A stretch of 64,000 bases of DNA from Microcella flavibacter. Lineage in GTDB: Bacteria; Actinomycetota; Actinomycetes; Actinomycetales; Microbacteriaceae. The notes beneath the pieces are model-generated. The model saw only the letters and a program-made list of their open reading frames with translations, made no database searches and had not been told where the DNA came from. Positions 18,701-25,888 of the stretch are shown piece after piece (the stretch's first letter is position 1; every line of letters begins with the position of its first letter). The stretch is from positions 682,001 to 746,000 of the forward strand of contig NZ_CP051299.1 in assembly GCF_012530535.1 (NCBI RefSeq), read 5' to 3'. The position numbers were made by a program, and so were the translations under genes.

Positions 18701-19277
18701 CGGCGCCGAGCAGGCCGGCCACATCGCCGGCGTCGGCTTCGACCTGTACCTGCGCATGATCGGCGAGGCCGTGAGCGTCTTCCGCGGCGACGCGGCCAAC
18801 GAGCAGACCGAGCTGCGGCTCGAGCTGCCCGTCGACGCGCACATCCCCGAGGACTACGTCGAGAGCGAGCGCCTGCGCCTCGAGGCGTACCAGAAGCTCT
18901 CGACGGCGGCCGCGCCGGCGAGCAACGACGAGGCGCTCGGCGAGGTGCTCGACGAGCTCGCCGACCGCTACGGCGAGCCGCCCGCGCCCGTGCTCACGCT
19001 CATGCGCGTCTCGCAGCTGCGCCGCACCGCGCAGAAGATCGGCCTGAGCGACGTCGTCGTCATGGGCTCGAACCTGCGCATCGTCGGCCGCGAGCTGTCC
19101 GAGTCGCGGCAGATGCGCCTGCAGCGCCTCTACCCGGGCTCGAAGTACTTCGCCCAGACCCGCACCGTGACGCTGCCCCTGCCGAAGGACGCCGACGACG
19201 CGCTCATCCTCGACTGGACGACGCAGGCGCTCGGCGCGCTGTACGAGCTCGACGAGGCGACGGCGCCCGCGGTCTAG
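15744..19277 (+). CDS. mfd: Transcription-repair coupling factor Mfd
   Basis: A 1,177-residue DNA translocase that displaces stalled RNA polymerase and recruits UvrA. The N-terminal UvrB-like module covers about residues 1-350. The RNA polymerase-interacting CarD-like module begins near residue 490 (AGDHVVHQTHGIGRFLELVQRE). The RecG-like motor has Walker A AGDVGYGKTEVA, the DEEQ box IIDEEQRFG and TSATPIPRTLEMA-type motif III. The C-terminal TRCF domain ends in the Ala/Val tail. GTG start fixed by the leaderless promoter. Its TAG stop overlaps the stop of the convergent CPBP gene. Confidence 0.97.
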   Translation: MSLERLIPALSRARTIAGALDHAAEPTGFSVVEGLRVPLLAAMLERREGPQCLLAITATGRESEQVQDALRTLAPAATILDLPAWETLPHERLSPGAETVGRRIRTLRALKAWAAEPSGPLVVVASVRAVLQPLPTGLTEIEPVVLTRGARGQDLTAVVGRLVDLAYTRVDMVTRRGEFAVRGGILDVFPAVAEHPVRVEFFGDEVEQLRDFSVADQRSLPTELPGIELPPTREMLLTDGVRQRAAEMVHEFPSMQQMLAKIAEGIPVEGMESLAPALVDRLVPLTHYLPERAAIAVLSPERVAGRAKNLVETNREFLTAAWHAATAGAEAPIDLDAGDFLTVEGLHEAAGERDWFTVSSFDADDPGILRIEADEPPTFAGRAGGAVDHVVDRVRAGWTMIVVAQGAGLVERAGVVLGEQEVAARAVDELPAKLDSGIVYLVRGAVEHGFELPEIRLGLLSEAEFYGRTVGYDSRAPKKLASRRKNVVDPLQLVAGDHVVHQTHGIGRFLELVQREVSTGGRNAVKSTREFLVIEYAPSKRGFPGDKLYVPTDQLDLLTRYVGGEAPALSKMGGSDWSAAKGKARRAVRDIAVELVKLYSARMSSRGHAFEPDTPWQRELEEAFPYAETPDQLTTIDEVKRDMESPIPMDRLLAGDVGYGKTEVAVRAAFKAVQGGKQVAMIVPTTLLVKQHLETFTERFAGFPVHLRALSRFQTDKEAKETLDGLARGTIDVVIGTHRILSQGVAFKDLGLVIIDEEQRFGVEHKDALKKLKHNVDVLAMSATPIPRTLEMAVTGIREMSTLATPPEDRHPILTFVGPYSDKQVTAAIHRELLREGQVFYVHNRVSSINRVAAHLAELVPDARIAVAHGQMGEAALEQVMVDFWERRFDVLVSTTIIETGLDVANANTLIIDRADKYGLSQLHQLRGRVGRSRERAYAYFLYDELKPLTETAHDRLQTLAAHSDLGGGMQIAMKDLEIRGAGNLLGAEQAGHIAGVGFDLYLRMIGEAVSVFRGDAANEQTELRLELPVDAHIPEDYVESERLRLEAYQKLSTAAAPASNDEALGEVLDELADRYGEPPAPVLTLMRVSQLRRTAQKIGLSDVVVMGSNLRIVGRELSESRQMRLQRLYPGSKYFAQTRTVTLPLPKDADDALILDWTTQALGALYELDEATAPAV

Positions 19278-20140
19278 GGCGTCGGCGCGCGCGGCGTGCC
19301 CGTCGGCGCGGCCTCGGCGGGAGCATCCACCGCCGCGGGCGGAGGCAGAGGACGCAGCACCGGCGGCATCCGCACCGACCCCGGCACGCGATGCACCCCG
19401 TACACGGTCGCCGGGATGAGCACGAGGGTGCGCAGGTCGAGCAGCAGGTGCAGCACGATGACGAGCAGGATGCTGCCGCTGAGCACGTAGACGACGGTGA
19501 GCACCAGCCCGATCGCCGTGGCGCCCGCGACGCCCACGGGCCCCTGGTAGGCGTGCAGCAGCCCGAACAGCAGCGCCGAGAGCAGGAACGCGCTGAGGGG
19601 CTCGCCGGTGACGAGCACGAGCAGCGCCGGCATGGCGAGGCGGAACAGCAGCTCCTCGACCACTCCGGCGTTGATCGAGAGGCCGGCGCCGAGAGCGAGC
19701 TCGGGGCGGTTGCGGGGGAGGAGGGCGGCGATGTCGCCGATCATGACGACGCCGCCCTCGCGCCGCGCCGAGCGGATGCCGATGACCGTGACGGCGATCA
19801 GGCCGAGGACGGCGCCCGCGAGCGCGCCGATGCCGAAGCCCGAGCCGAGCGCATCCCGCACCGCGCCCACTCCCGGCAGCGCCTGGGCCGCGCGCAGCAG
19901 CGGCGCGACGACGGGATGCACGAGTGCGAGCACCACGACCGCCGAGCCGCCGAGCAGCAGGAACGACTCGAGCAGCCAGCGCCGCATCGCGGCCTGGCGC
20001 CGCGCGGTGGAGCGGTAGCGGCGGAACCGGCGGTACTCGCGGCGGTCCTTGCTCGCCGCGCGCCAGCCGTGCAGGGCGACGACGCCGAGGGCGAGCGCCG
20101 CGGCGGCGAGCCGGGCGGGCCAGTCGAGCTCGGGGATCAC
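19274..20140 (-). CDS. CPBP-family intramembrane metalloprotease
   Basis: 288 residues with about eight hydrophobic segments. The CPBP/CAAX protease motif 1 reads VVEELLFRLAMPALL (paired Glu and Arg), motif 2 is in ALLFGLLHAYQG and motif 3 in VIVLHLLLDLRT. The family includes Abi-type and type II CAAX prenyl endopeptidases; the actual substrate is unknown. Convergent to mfd, sharing the four bases ctag so that each gene uses TAG within it. Pro/Ala-rich cytoplasmic tail. Confidence 0.82.
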   Translation of the reverse strand: MIPELDWPARLAAAALALGVVALHGWRAASKDRREYRRFRRYRSTARRQAAMRRWLLESFLLLGGSAVVVLALVHPVVAPLLRAAQALPGVGAVRDALGSGFGIGALAGAVLGLIAVTVIGIRSARREGGVVMIGDIAALLPRNRPELALGAGLSINAGVVEELLFRLAMPALLVLVTGEPLSAFLLSALLFGLLHAYQGPVGVAGATAIGLVLTVVYVLSGSILLVIVLHLLLDLRTLVLIPATVYGVHRVPGSVRMPPVLRPLPPPAAVDAPAEAAPTGTPRAPTP

Positions 20141-20257
20141 GCTCCCAGCCTGTCACGGCCGAATCGGGGCGAACTGTCGAGAACGGGTGCCAGGGTCGAG
20201 GCCAGCCGCGCCGATCGCGTCCGGCGAGCACCACCCGACCGGACGATGGGGAGACCG

Positions 20258-21715
20258 ATGAGCACGAGCGACGTCGGCCTGCGCTCCGCCCGCGGCCCCA
20301 TCCTGCTGGCGCTCATGGTGACGACGGGCCTCGTCGCGATCGACGCCACCATCCTCGCCACGGCCGTGCCGACGCTCGTCGACGAGCTCGGCGGTTTCGA
20401 GCAGTTCCCGTGGCTGTTCTCGATCTACCTGCTCGCCCAGGCCGTCTCGGTGCCGATCTACGCGAAGCTCAGCGACGTCGTGGGGCGCAAGCCGATCATC
20501 CTCATCGGCATCGGGCTGTTCCTGCTCGGCTCGATCCTGTGCGCGCTCGCCTGGAGCATGCCCGCCCTCATCGCCTTCCGCGCCATCCAGGGCCTCGGCG
20601 CCGGCGCGGTCGGCCCCATGGCGATCACGATCGCGGGCGACATCTACTCCGTCGCCGAGCGCGCCCGCGTGCAGGGCTACATCGCGAGCGTCTGGGCGGC
20701 CTCGGCCGTCATCGGCCCGACCCTCGGCGGCCTGTTCGCCGAGCTCGACGCCTGGCGCTGGATCTTCCTGATCAACATCCCGCTGTGCCTCCTAGCGGGG
20801 TGGATGCTCATCCGCACGTTCCACGAGACGGTCGAGCGCCGCACCCACAAGGTCGACTACCTCGGCGGAGCCCTCCTCACGGCCTCGCTCATCCTGCTGC
20901 TGCTCGGCGTGCTCGAGGGCGGGCAGGCCTGGGCCTGGGCGTCCTGGCAGAGCGTCGTCGCCTTCGGCGGCGGCGCCGTGCTGCTCGCGGCGTTCGCGCT
21001 CGCGGAGCGGCGCGCCGCCGAGCCCATCCTCCCCACCTGGGTGTTCTCGCGGCGCCTGCTGCTGACCACGACGCTCGTCTCCACGGGCGTGGGCGCGGTG
21101 CTGTTCGGGCTGACGAGCTACGTGCCCACCTTCCTCGAGGGCTCGATCGGCACGAGCCCGCTCGTCGCCGGCCTCGCCCTCGCGGCCCTCACGATCGGCT
21201 GGCCGATCTCTGCCTCGCTCTCGGGCCGGCTGTACCTGCGGCTAGGGTTCCGCACGACGGTGCTGCTCGGCATGATCGCCGTCGTCGGCGGATCGCTCGT
21301 ACTCGCGCTGTCGGCCCGCACGCCCTCAGTGCTCGTCGTCGCGATCGCCTGCTTCCTCGTCGGCCTCGGGCTCGGCCTCGTCGCCACGCCCTCGCTCATC
21401 GCGGCGCAGGCGAGCGTGCCGTGGAACGAGCGCGGCGTCGTCACCGGCACGAACCTCTTCGCCCGCAGCATCGGCAGCGCCGTCGGCGTCGCGATCCTCG
21501 GCGCCATCGCCAACGGCATCATCGGCCGCGAGGGCGCGGGGCCGGCCGCCGGAGTCGCACCCGAGCAGATCGTCGACGCCTCCGCGGCGGTGTTCGCGGC
21601 CACCCTCGTCGCCGCGCTCGCGACCGCGGCGCTCGCCGCCGCCATGCCGCGCACGCCCGTTCCGGCAGCCGAGCCCGCCGACGCCGCCGACGCCTCGGAG
21701 CCCGCGCGAGCCTGA
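20258..21715 (+). CDS. MFS drug exporter, DHA2 (14-TM) family
   Basis: 485 residues with about 14 hydrophobic segments. It starts with LMVTTGLVAIDATILATAVPTLVDELGG, the motif D1-like first helix of DHA2 exporters such as EmrB/QacA. The loop KLSDVVGRKPIILIGIGLFLLGS is MFS motif A, and the fifth-helix motif C appears as WAASAVIGPTLGGLFAE. The frame is open upstream of 20258, but gggga 8 nt before this ATG and the protein start choose it. No divergent regulator is adjacent. Confidence 0.9.
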   Translation: MSTSDVGLRSARGPILLALMVTTGLVAIDATILATAVPTLVDELGGFEQFPWLFSIYLLAQAVSVPIYAKLSDVVGRKPIILIGIGLFLLGSILCALAWSMPALIAFRAIQGLGAGAVGPMAITIAGDIYSVAERARVQGYIASVWAASAVIGPTLGGLFAELDAWRWIFLINIPLCLLAGWMLIRTFHETVERRTHKVDYLGGALLTASLILLLLGVLEGGQAWAWASWQSVVAFGGGAVLLAAFALAERRAAEPILPTWVFSRRLLLTTTLVSTGVGAVLFGLTSYVPTFLEGSIGTSPLVAGLALAALTIGWPISASLSGRLYLRLGFRTTVLLGMIAVVGGSLVLALSARTPSVLVVAIACFLVGLGLGLVATPSLIAAQASVPWNERGVVTGTNLFARSIGSAVGVAILGAIANGIIGREGAGPAAGVAPEQIVDASAAVFAATLVAALATAALAAAMPRTPVPAAEPADAADASEPARA

Positions 21716-21839
21716 GCCGAGCATCCCGCCGCCGAGTTGCGGGTTCGCGCTCGAGATGCGGGTTCGAAAGCCGCAGCTCGGCAGCAAGGCTCAACTCGCC
21801 GAGCGCGAGCCTGCGCGCGCCTGAGCCGAGCATCCCGCC
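21704..21839. repeat. 27-bp direct repeat flanking a hairpin element
   Basis: The 27-bp end of the MFS gene, including its TGA, at 21704-21730 is repeated with one mismatch at 21813-21839. Between them is an imperfect inverted repeat (ccgagttgcgggtt at 21732-21745 with aaagccgcagctcgg at 21767-21781). No gene lies here. Confidence 0.7.
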
Positions 21840-21872
21840 CCGTCGTAGACCCCGCCCTGCGAGGATGACGGC

Positions 21873-22661
21873 ATGACCGACCCGCACCCGGCACCGCACC
21901 CGGCACCGCACCCGGCACCGCACCCGGCACCGCACCCGGCACCGCACCCCGCCGCCACCGCCGCCCCCGCCGGAACCCCCGTCGAGCCGCATCCCGCCCT
22001 CGACGCGCTCATCGGCGTCATGGCGCGCCTGCGCGGCCCCGGCGGCTGCGCCTGGGATGCCGAGCAGACCCATGAGAGCCTGACGCCGTACCTCATCGAG
22101 GAGTCGCACGAGCTCGTCGACGCGATCGAGCACGGCACGCGCGACGACGTGCTCGAGGAGCTCGGCGACGTGCTCTACCAGGTGCTGTTCCACGCCGATC
22201 TCGCGGCGGCGCACCCGACCGAGCCCTTCACGATCGACGACGTCGCCGCGCGCTCGATGGCGAAGATGGTCGGCCGCCACCCGCACGTCTTCGGCGAGGG
22301 CGTGACGGCCGACACCGCCGCCGAGGTCTCGGCCAACTGGCAGCGCTGGAAGGCCGCGGAGAAGCCCGCCCGCACCTCGGTGCTCGACGGCATCCCCGCC
22401 GGCCTGCCCGCCCTCGCCCGTGCCGAGAAGGTCGCCGGGCGCGCCGCCGATCTGGGCGTCGCGGCCCCTGCGTCCCCGGCCGCGATCGACGAGGGGATGC
22501 TCGCCGACGAGCACGCGCTGGGCATCCACCTGCTCGCCCTCGCCACGGCGGCGCGCGCCCGCGGACTGGACGCGGAGCGCGCCCTCCGAACGGCACTGAG
22601 GGACTACGAGGAACTCATCCGATCGGCTGAGGCCGAACGCCGCAGCGGCGTGGTTGACTGA
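21873..22661 (+). CDS. mazG: MazG-family nucleoside triphosphate pyrophosphohydrolase
   Basis: Hydrolyses non-canonical or excess NTPs to NMP and pyrophosphate. 262 residues. The MazG core has LRGPGGCAWDAEQTHESLTPYLIEESHELVDAIEHG with the metal-binding EESHE, then EELGDVLYQVLFHADLA (EELGD). The second half is a typical actinobacterial C-terminal region. It is preceded by an unusual N-terminal extension of (Pro-His-Pro-Ala)n encoded by five perfect 12-bp repeats. The usual place between mfd and eno is kept, although eno is displaced by about 4.6 kb. Confidence 0.92.
   Translation: MTDPHPAPHPAPHPAPHPAPHPAPHPAATAAPAGTPVEPHPALDALIGVMARLRGPGGCAWDAEQTHESLTPYLIEESHELVDAIEHGTRDDVLEELGDVLYQVLFHADLAAAHPTEPFTIDDVAARSMAKMVGRHPHVFGEGVTADTAAEVSANWQRWKAAEKPARTSVLDGIPAGLPALARAEKVAGRAADLGVAAPASPAAIDEGMLADEHALGIHLLALATAARARGLDAERALRTALRDYEELIRSAEAERRSGVVD
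21885..21944 (+). repeat. Five perfect 12-bp tandem repeats in mazG
   Basis: The unit cacccggcaccg is repeated five times in phase with the codons, encoding Pro-His-Pro-Ala. A sixth, degenerate unit follows. Confidence 0.95.
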
Positions 22662-22666
22662 CGCTC

Positions 22667-23587
22667 ATGACCGCACCCGCCATCAGCGTCGAGGGGGTGT
22701 CCCGTCGGTTCGGCGAGGTGCACGCCGTGCGCGACGCGAGCTTCGAGGCCCACGCCGGCAGCGTGACCGCCCTCATCGGGCCCAACGGCTCGGGCAAGAC
22801 CACGCTGCTGCTCATGCTCGCGACGCTGCTGGCTCCCGACGCCGGCACGATCCGCCTGGCGGGGCACGACCCCGTCGCCGATCCGCGCGCGGTGCGCTCG
22901 GCGATGGGCTGGATGCCCGACGTGCTCGGCTCGTGGAGCTCGATGACCGTGCGCGACACGCTCGTCACCACCGGGCGGCTCTACGAGCTCGGCCTCGAGC
23001 AGTCGCGGCAGCGGGCGGCGGAGCTGATCCAGCTCGTCGGCCTCGAGCCGCTCGCCGATGCGCCGACGCGCGTGCTGAGCCGCGGGCAGAAGCAGCGGCT
23101 GAGCCTCGGGCGGGCGCTCGTGCATCGGCCGAGCATCCTGCTGCTCGACGAGCCCGCCTCGGGCCTCGACCCCGCCGCGCGCGTCGACCTGCGCGTGCTC
23201 GTGCGCTGGCTCGCCGCCGAGGGCGCCGCGGTGCTGGTCTCGAGCCACGTGCTCTCCGAGCTCGACGAGATGGCCGATGCGGCGGTCTACGTCGACGGCG
23301 GCGTCACCGCCTCGGCCGAGAGCATCGCGGCCACCCGCACGACGATGCGCGACTGGCGCATCCGGGCCCTCGACCGGCCCGCGCTCATGGCGGCGCTCGA
23401 CGAGCTGGGGCAGCGCCCCACCGACGTCGACCACTTGGGCGCCCTCGTGCCCGTCGCGGGCGAGGCGGAGGCGGCGCAGCTGCTCGCCCGGCTCGTCGAG
23501 CGCGGCGTCGCGATCAGCGCCTTCGGCCCCGCTGTCGGCGACCTCGAGCACACCTTCCTCGACCTGGCCAAGGGAGGCCGCTCGTGA
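22667..23587 (+). CDS. ABC transporter ATP-binding protein
   Basis: 306 residues: Walker A GPNGSGKTT near residue 39, signature LSRGQKQRLSLGRAL, Walker B ILLLDEPASGLDP and H-loop SSHVLSELD. The Q-loop region reads GWMPDVLGSWSSMTVRDTL. The C-terminal 90 residues are of the type found in ABC-2 exporter ATPases. The next gene starts inside its stop codon (gtga), so the pair is translationally coupled. Starts 5 bp after mazG. Confidence 0.92.
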   Translation: MTAPAISVEGVSRRFGEVHAVRDASFEAHAGSVTALIGPNGSGKTTLLLMLATLLAPDAGTIRLAGHDPVADPRAVRSAMGWMPDVLGSWSSMTVRDTLVTTGRLYELGLEQSRQRAAELIQLVGLEPLADAPTRVLSRGQKQRLSLGRALVHRPSILLLDEPASGLDPAARVDLRVLVRWLAAEGAAVLVSSHVLSELDEMADAAVYVDGGVTASAESIAATRTTMRDWRIRALDRPALMAALDELGQRPTDVDHLGALVPVAGEAEAAQLLARLVERGVAISAFGPAVGDLEHTFLDLAKGGRS

Positions 23588-24666
23588 ACCGCTACCTCGA
23601 CGGCCTCGGCACGATCGTGCGGCTCGAGCTGCGACAGCGCATCCGCTCGGTCGCCTGGGTCGTGCTCATCAGCATCGTCTTCGTGCTCGTCGTCGTCGTC
23701 TCGGTGCTGCTGTGGTTCTCGCTCTCGGCCTTCGGCGGCGACGCGGCCTCGAGCGGCGGCGTCTACTCGTCGATCATCTTCTTCGTGCTGCTCATCGGCA
23801 CGCTCGTGGCGCCCGCGATGAGCGGCAACGCCATCAACGGCGACCGCGACGCCGGAACCCTCGCCACCACCCAGGTGACGCTCGCGAGCACGAGCCAGAT
23901 CGTGCTCGGCAAGTTCCTCGCCGCCTGGACGGTCGGCCTCACCTTCCTCGCCGCGAGCCTGCCGTCGCTCGCCTTCGCCGTCATCGGGGGAGGGGTGCGC
24001 CTCGACACCCTCCTGGCCTCGTTCGGGATGCTCGTCCTCGAGCTCGGCGTCGTCGCCGCCGTCGGCGTCGGCCTCAGCGGCCTCATCTCGCGCCCGCTGT
24101 TCTCCGTCGTCACGACGTACCTCGTGGTCGCCGCCCTCAGCGTCGGAACCCTCATCGTCTTCGGCCTCGGATCCCTCGCCGCGCAGTCCGAGGTGCGGGT
24201 GACCAGCATCGAGCCCGACTACGCGCAGGCCGACCCCGAGACGGGTCTCTTCGACGGGCCGCCGACCTGCATCACGAACGAGTACACCTACACGGTGCCG
24301 CGCACCGACCAGGTCTGGGGCTTCCTCGCCGCGAACCCCTACGTGATGCTCGCCGATGCCGCGCCCGCCTCGTTCGACCGCAACGGCACCCCGCTCGACC
24401 TCTTCGGGCAGATCGCCTTCGCGGCGCGCTCGGCGCAGGTGCCGGTCGAGCTCGAGCGCACCGACGACTACTGCACGGGCGATCGCTACCAGGGCGCGTT
24501 CCCGGAGGACTACGAGACGCCGGAGGAGGTCATCGCCTCGACCGTGCCGACCTGGTTCGTGGGCCTCGGCCTGCACCTGCTGCTCGCGGCGGGGCTGCTG
24601 CTCGGCGCCGTGCGCCGCACGAGCACGCCGGCGGTGCGCCTCGCGCGCGGCAGCCGCATCGCCTGA
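23584..24666 (+). CDS. ABC-2 type permease
   Basis: 360 residues in the transcript with the ATPase gene. The GTG start overlaps the upstream stop. Hydrophobic segments lie at about residues 20-45, 57-75, 110-135, 145-170, 175-200 and 315-335, with a large extracytoplasmic loop (about residues 200-310) holding two cysteines (PTCITN, DDYCTG). GDRDAGTLATTQVTLASTSQIVLGKFLAAW is the ABC-2 membrane signature. Export substrate unknown. Confidence 0.88.
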   Translation: MNRYLDGLGTIVRLELRQRIRSVAWVVLISIVFVLVVVVSVLLWFSLSAFGGDAASSGGVYSSIIFFVLLIGTLVAPAMSGNAINGDRDAGTLATTQVTLASTSQIVLGKFLAAWTVGLTFLAASLPSLAFAVIGGGVRLDTLLASFGMLVLELGVVAAVGVGLSGLISRPLFSVVTTYLVVAALSVGTLIVFGLGSLAAQSEVRVTSIEPDYAQADPETGLFDGPPTCITNEYTYTVPRTDQVWGFLAANPYVMLADAAPASFDRNGTPLDLFGQIAFAARSAQVPVELERTDDYCTGDRYQGAFPEDYETPEEVIASTVPTWFVGLGLHLLLAAGLLLGAVRRTSTPAVRLARGSRIA

Positions 24667-25193
24667 GCCGATGACGGGAACGGGGCGGCGGGGCTCGGCT
24701 CGGAGGATCGTTCCGCCGCGCGGGCGTCGTGCGCCCGAGCCGCTCGACGGGGCGAGGAGTGGCGCCCCCGGCAACCCGAATGCCGAGGGCACCGACGGCG
24801 GCGGACCGTAGCCGGGCCGCCGTCCCGGCCGCGTGCAACCCGAATGCCCGCGACCAGTCGTGAATCCCCCGGGGAGCATCGATCGGCGAGCGCCGATGCG
24901 TGAGCATCCCCGACGACGAGCGTAGCGGCGCGCTCGGCCGCGCGGCTGAGGAAGCCCAGGGCGCGTCGCGAACGCCGTCGGCGAGAGCCCAGACGCAGCG
25001 GAGAGGCGAGCGCCCCGCAACCCGAATGCGAGGCGCTCGCGCGCGGCCCTGTCGGAGCGACGGGGGCCGCGCACATCGGCCGGGTCCCACCCGAAGGGAC
25101 TCGACCGAGCAGGTCGGATCGGCGTCCCCGCCGATCCCAGCAGCAGGCGCAGCGCTCGATGATCCCCCGATCCGAGCGGCGCCTGGCTCAGGC
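24667..25193. other. Gene-poor region with three copies of a 13-bp motif
   Basis: About 530 bp without a supported gene; the open frames here have no start signal or recognisable product. The 13-mer gcaacccgaatgc occurs three times in the same orientation at 24771-24783, 24835-24847 and 25017-25029. Confidence 0.6.
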
Positions 25194-25232
25194 TACATAA
25201 CGTATGTACAAATAGCAAACATTTGTTATGTT
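25194..25232. promoter_or_regulatory. Twin TetR operators
   Basis: Two 15-bp dyads of the same form, tACAT-N5-ATGTa (25194-25208) and aACAT-N5-ATGTt (25218-25232), with centres 24 bp apart. They sit in an AT-rich island immediately before the TetR gene. Confidence 0.7.
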
Positions 25233-25238
25233 AGCGCC

Positions 25239-25838
25239 ATGTCTCCTCGCAACGACCCGGCGCGCAAGCCGCTGCTGCTGCTCGAGATCCTCGAGCACCT
25301 CCGCGAGCGTCCCCTCGCGACGATCACGTTCCGCTCGCTCGCCGAGGCGCTCGGGGTCAGTCCGTTTACTCTCGTCTACCACTTCGGTACGCGTCGCGAG
25401 CTCATGGCGGAGATCATCGGGTCGATCGGTGCGCGGCAGGATCGCGTCATCCAGGCCGAGCTCGACGTCGACCCCTCGCTCGATGCGCACCTCGCGGCGA
25501 CGAGGGCCTCGTGGCAGCACTTCCTCCATCCGGTCCCCCGGTCGCTGCTGCGACTCGAGTTCGAGGCGGCCCTCCTCGAGGTGACCGACAAGGAGCTCGA
25601 CGCCGGAGGTCTGGCGATCCACGGCCGATGGGTCGAGTGGGGCGCGGAGGCCGTCGAGCGGTTGGGCCTTCCACGCGAGATCGCCGAGCTCGAATCGCGT
25701 GTGCTCGTCGATCAGATCTACGGCTTCCAGTTCGATCTCATCGTGAGCGGTGACGAGGTGCGCGCGACCCGCGCCTTCGAGATCGCCCTTCAGTCGTACG
25801 GCGAGCGTCTCGCCGCGCACCTCGCCGCGACCTCCTGA
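25239..25838 (+). CDS. TetR-family transcriptional regulator
   Basis: 199 residues with the TetR helix-turn-helix at about residues 13-60: LEILEHLRERPLATITFRSLAEALGVSPFTLVYHFGTRRELMAEIIG. The C-terminal ligand domain is helical and unassigned. The ATG at 25239 lies 6 bp from the second operator dyad, so autorepression is likely. The frame is open much further upstream but that part crosses the operators. Possible targets are the upstream exporter genes or hisS; no divergent partner exists. Confidence 0.88.
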   Translation: MSPRNDPARKPLLLLEILEHLRERPLATITFRSLAEALGVSPFTLVYHFGTRRELMAEIIGSIGARQDRVIQAELDVDPSLDAHLAATRASWQHFLHPVPRSLLRLEFEAALLEVTDKELDAGGLAIHGRWVEWGAEAVERLGLPREIAELESRVLVDQIYGFQFDLIVSGDEVRATRAFEIALQSYGERLAAHLAATS

Positions 25839-25876
25839 CGCCCGCCCGCGGCGCGGGCCGCACCCGGGTGCCGTGA

Positions 25877-25882
25877 CAGAAT
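25877..25882 (+). promoter_or_regulatory. Leaderless-type promoter of hisS
   Basis: cagaat ends 6 nt before the ATG at 25889; weaker than the TANNNT boxes elsewhere. Confidence 0.45.
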
Positions 25883-25888
25883 CGGGGC

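Noticed and set aside
15624-20234. A 1,536-codon open frame antisense to mfd
   Set aside because: It is a by-product of extreme GC3 bias: stop codons are rare on the opposite strand of real genes. The translation is low-complexity and mfd on the other strand has every family motif.
21885-21944. CRISPR-like repeat
   Set aside because: The units are only 12 bp, directly abutting, without spacers and in phase with mazG codons.
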